A stretch of DNA of 8,695 nucleotides from Pseudomonadota bacterium (GTDB lineage: Bacteria; Pseudomonadota; Gammaproteobacteria; Steroidobacterales; Rariloculaceae): the NCBI GenBank assembly GCA_009843005.1, contig VYEH01000326.1, positions 1 to 8,695 on the forward strand, given 5' to 3'. This document shows, one piece after another, positions 7,192 through 8,695 of the stretch. The translations under genes were made by a program, and so were the position numbers. Below the pieces are notes generated by a model that was given only the letters and a program-made list of their open reading frames with translations, did no database searches and was not told the DNA's origin. Each line of letters starts with the position of its first letter. Position 1 is the stretch's first letter.

Positions 7192-8559
7192 TTATAACAG
7201 CCGCTCGGAGGACGCCAGCACGTCGGCCAACAGGTCCTCGATCGCCGCGGCATCGTAGAGTTCCCCGTCGGCGATGACCGCCGAGATCCGAGTCGTGTTT
7301 GAGATGTCCTCGAGCGGGTCGGCGTCGAGCAGCACGAGATCCGCGAGCTTTCCGGGCTCGACTGTGCCAAGATCTCCGCGCCGGTCGAAGTAAAGAGCCG
7401 GATTCAGCGTCGCCGCACGCAGCGCATCCAGTGGCGACAGGCCCGCCTCCACCAACAACGCAAGCTCGTCGTGCAGAGCAAAGCCGGGCAGTCGATAGAA
7501 GGCCCCCGTGTCCGTTCCCGCGAGTATCGTGACACCGCCTTCGGCGACCAACCTCAGCAGCCGCTGGTTGAACTCGTGAAGATTCCTGTCTGCCTCGCCG
7601 GCATAGATCGGCGGCGGCCGGTAGTACTCGGCCTTCGCCGGCTTCATGTACTGCAGCCGCTCCCGAGAGACGGCGGGACTGTCCACCCCCAGCTCCGCGG
7701 AGAAGATCATCGTTGGCGTTATGAACGTGCCGTTTCCGGCGAGATGCTCGATTGCGGCGCGGCAAGCGGGCTCGTTCAACTCGATCGGCGTCTCGCTCTC
7801 GCCGCGACCGGTTGGGAAATCGTCTCTGCACGCCCTGCCCAGCGCCATGAGGTGCTCGACGCTGCGCATCCCGGAGTCGGACGCATCCATGATGGTGATC
7901 GACTGCGGTACGTGCCCCGAAAACACGAGGTGATGACGCCTGGCATGCTCGACAGCGGCATAATAGACCTCGCTTGTCAGGCCGTTGTGAATCTTCAGGA
8001 AATCGATGCCGCCGGCAACGAGAGAGTCGACGGCGCTTCGAGCCTCCTCGGGTGTGTACACCATGTGCTCCGGGCCGAACCGTCGCGACTGCGCCGTCTC
8101 CAGGAACGGTCCGGAGGCAACGATCCGCGGCGCCGGGAGGTTCTCGCTTGCGATACGGCGCTTGCCGGCCAGCAACTGGCCGAGATAGCTTCCCATGTCG
8201 CGCACGCCGGTCACGCCGTGGGCGAGAAACAGCTTGTACATGTCCATGGAGAAGTCGTAGTCGATGCCGTAGTGCTCGAAGGCGTGGGCGTGCATCTCCC
8301 ACAAGCCCGGAATCAGGAACTTGCCGCGGCCGTCGAGGACCCGCGCACCGGGTGGCGAATCCGCCCCTGTGGACGGACGAACCGAGGCGATCCGGTTGCC
8401 GCTCAAGACGACCGTCCGGTTCGCCAGGCGTTCGCCCAGGTCGACATCGATCACTGTGACGTCCTCGATGACGAGATCGCCCGCTTCCTGGGCAACACTC
8501 TGCCCGATGGGCGAGACAAATATTCCAATCCCCAGAATGAAGGCCTTGAGTCGCGTCAT
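7192..8559 (-). CDS. Exported metal-dependent amidohydrolase (imidazolonepropionase-like)
   Basis: The 455-residue product belongs to the amidohydrolase superfamily, in the imidazolonepropionase/prolidase-like branch. That branch includes Zn enzymes that cut Xaa-Pro or Xaa-Arg dipeptides and aromatic amides. A signal peptide (1-24, ending SVAQ) indicates export. The metal site looks complete: H90 and H92 (GLWEMHAHA), K189 (FLKIHNG, the carboxylated Lys), H216 (FSGHVP), H236 (SVEHL) and D350 (AGTDTG). LHDEL (362-366) and the C-terminal TVEPGKLADLVLLDADPL (399-416), which belongs to the small beta-domain, are also typical. The start at 8559 has AGGAG five bases upstream. It is probably the first gene of an operon with the ASST-like gene. 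I infer periplasmic hydrolysis of an amide or peptide bond; the substrate is unknown. Confidence 0.94.
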   Translation of the reverse strand: MTRLKAFILGIGIFVSPIGQSVAQEAGDLVIEDVTVIDVDLGERLANRTVVLSGNRIASVRPSTGADSPPGARVLDGRGKFLIPGLWEMHAHAFEHYGIDYDFSMDMYKLFLAHGVTGVRDMGSYLGQLLAGKRRIASENLPAPRIVASGPFLETAQSRRFGPEHMVYTPEEARSAVDSLVAGGIDFLKIHNGLTSEVYYAAVEHARRHHLVFSGHVPQSITIMDASDSGMRSVEHLMALGRACRDDFPTGRGESETPIELNEPACRAAIEHLAGNGTFITPTMIFSAELGVDSPAVSRERLQYMKPAKAEYYRPPPIYAGEADRNLHEFNQRLLRLVAEGGVTILAGTDTGAFYRLPGFALHDELALLVEAGLSPLDALRAATLNPALYFDRRGDLGTVEPGKLADLVLLDADPLEDISNTTRISAVIADGELYDAAAIEDLLADVLASSERLL

Positions 8560-8609
8560 TGTTGCTCCTGGAAAAACGTCGATGTCACTCTATTCGATCG
8601 TGGCTGCAG

Positions 8610-8615
8610 TCTATA
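8610..8615 (-). promoter_or_regulatory. Candidate -10 element of the amidohydrolase operon
   Basis: On the minus strand this reads TATAGA, 50 bases before the amidohydrolase ATG. It is the best -10-like hexamer in the upstream 136 bases. No good -35 hexamer stands 16-18 bases further upstream, so the promoter would be weak or activator-dependent. The match could be chance. Confidence 0.25.
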
Positions 8616-8643
8616 CCGCTCCGACGGGAACAGAAGCTACACC

Positions 8644-8661
8644 CCTAATCCCCGGATAAGG
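8644..8661. promoter_or_regulatory. CCTAATCC/GGATAAGG palindrome upstream of the amidohydrolase
   Basis: CCTAATCCCCGGATAAGG is an 18-base inverted repeat with one broken pair (8647/8658) plus a C-C centre. It sits 85 bases before the amidohydrolase start and about 28 bases upstream of the candidate -10, just beyond where a -35 would lie. That position suits an activator. It is unrelated to the TTG-N2-ATGTCAAG box of the other genes. Confidence 0.35.
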
Positions 8662-8695
8662 ACTGGACGTTATCTCTGAAAGGGACGGTGGCACA

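Noticed and set aside
7088..8302. Extension of the ASST reading frame far upstream to 8302, giving a 1,036-residue protein
   Set aside because: The extra part overlaps the amidohydrolase gene in another frame, is Arg-rich shadow sequence with no domain, and the signal peptide starts at 7087.
7471..8679. 402-codon plus-strand open frame
   Set aside because: It is antisense to the well-supported amidohydrolase with its full metal motif set. High GC explains the missing stops, and no domain is visible.
1..8695. CRISPR array, tRNA, rRNA, transposase or phage genes
   Set aside because: I looked for regular repeats with spacers, tRNA-like arms and mobile-element proteins and saw none.

Overview
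The window (8,695 bases, GC-rich, tightly packed) looks like chromosomal DNA of a Gram-negative proteobacterium. It carries an outer-membrane TonB-dependent receptor and several proteins with Sec-type signal peptides. The receptor's style (an EEIIVTATKRE-type N-terminus after the signal peptide, a terminal Phe) is common in aquatic Gammaproteobacteria and Alphaproteobacteria such as Halieaceae or sphingomonads. I cannot name the organism from sequence alone.

Layout: bases 1-505 hold no gene I can support. They contain a degenerate tandem repeat, a long imperfect inverted repeat (190-363) and an operator-like double palindrome. A TonB-dependent receptor follows (506-2947, +) and converges on a MarR-family regulator (2963-3484, -). 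The regulator is divergent from a secreted seven-bladed-type (YVTN-like) beta-propeller protein (3687-5123, +). After a 68-base convergent gap with two perfect palindromes come two minus-strand genes that look like one operon. The upstream one is an exported metal-dependent amidohydrolase (7192-8559); the downstream one is an EF-hand/arylsulfotransferase-like protein (5192-7087).

How the genes may work together (inference): the receptor imports a ligand across the outer membrane. The three exported proteins (propeller, amidohydrolase, sulfotransferase-like) would act on it in the periplasm, and the MarR protein would sense it or a product. The best support for a regulon is a 13-base box, TTG-N2-ATGTCAAG, found only three times in the window as far as I can see by eye. 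It lies upstream of the receptor (407-419), in the marR/propeller divergent gap (3610-3622) and near the left edge (43-55). The amidohydrolase/sulfotransferase operon lacks this box and has a different palindrome (8644-8661) upstream. The substrate is not identified by the sequence.
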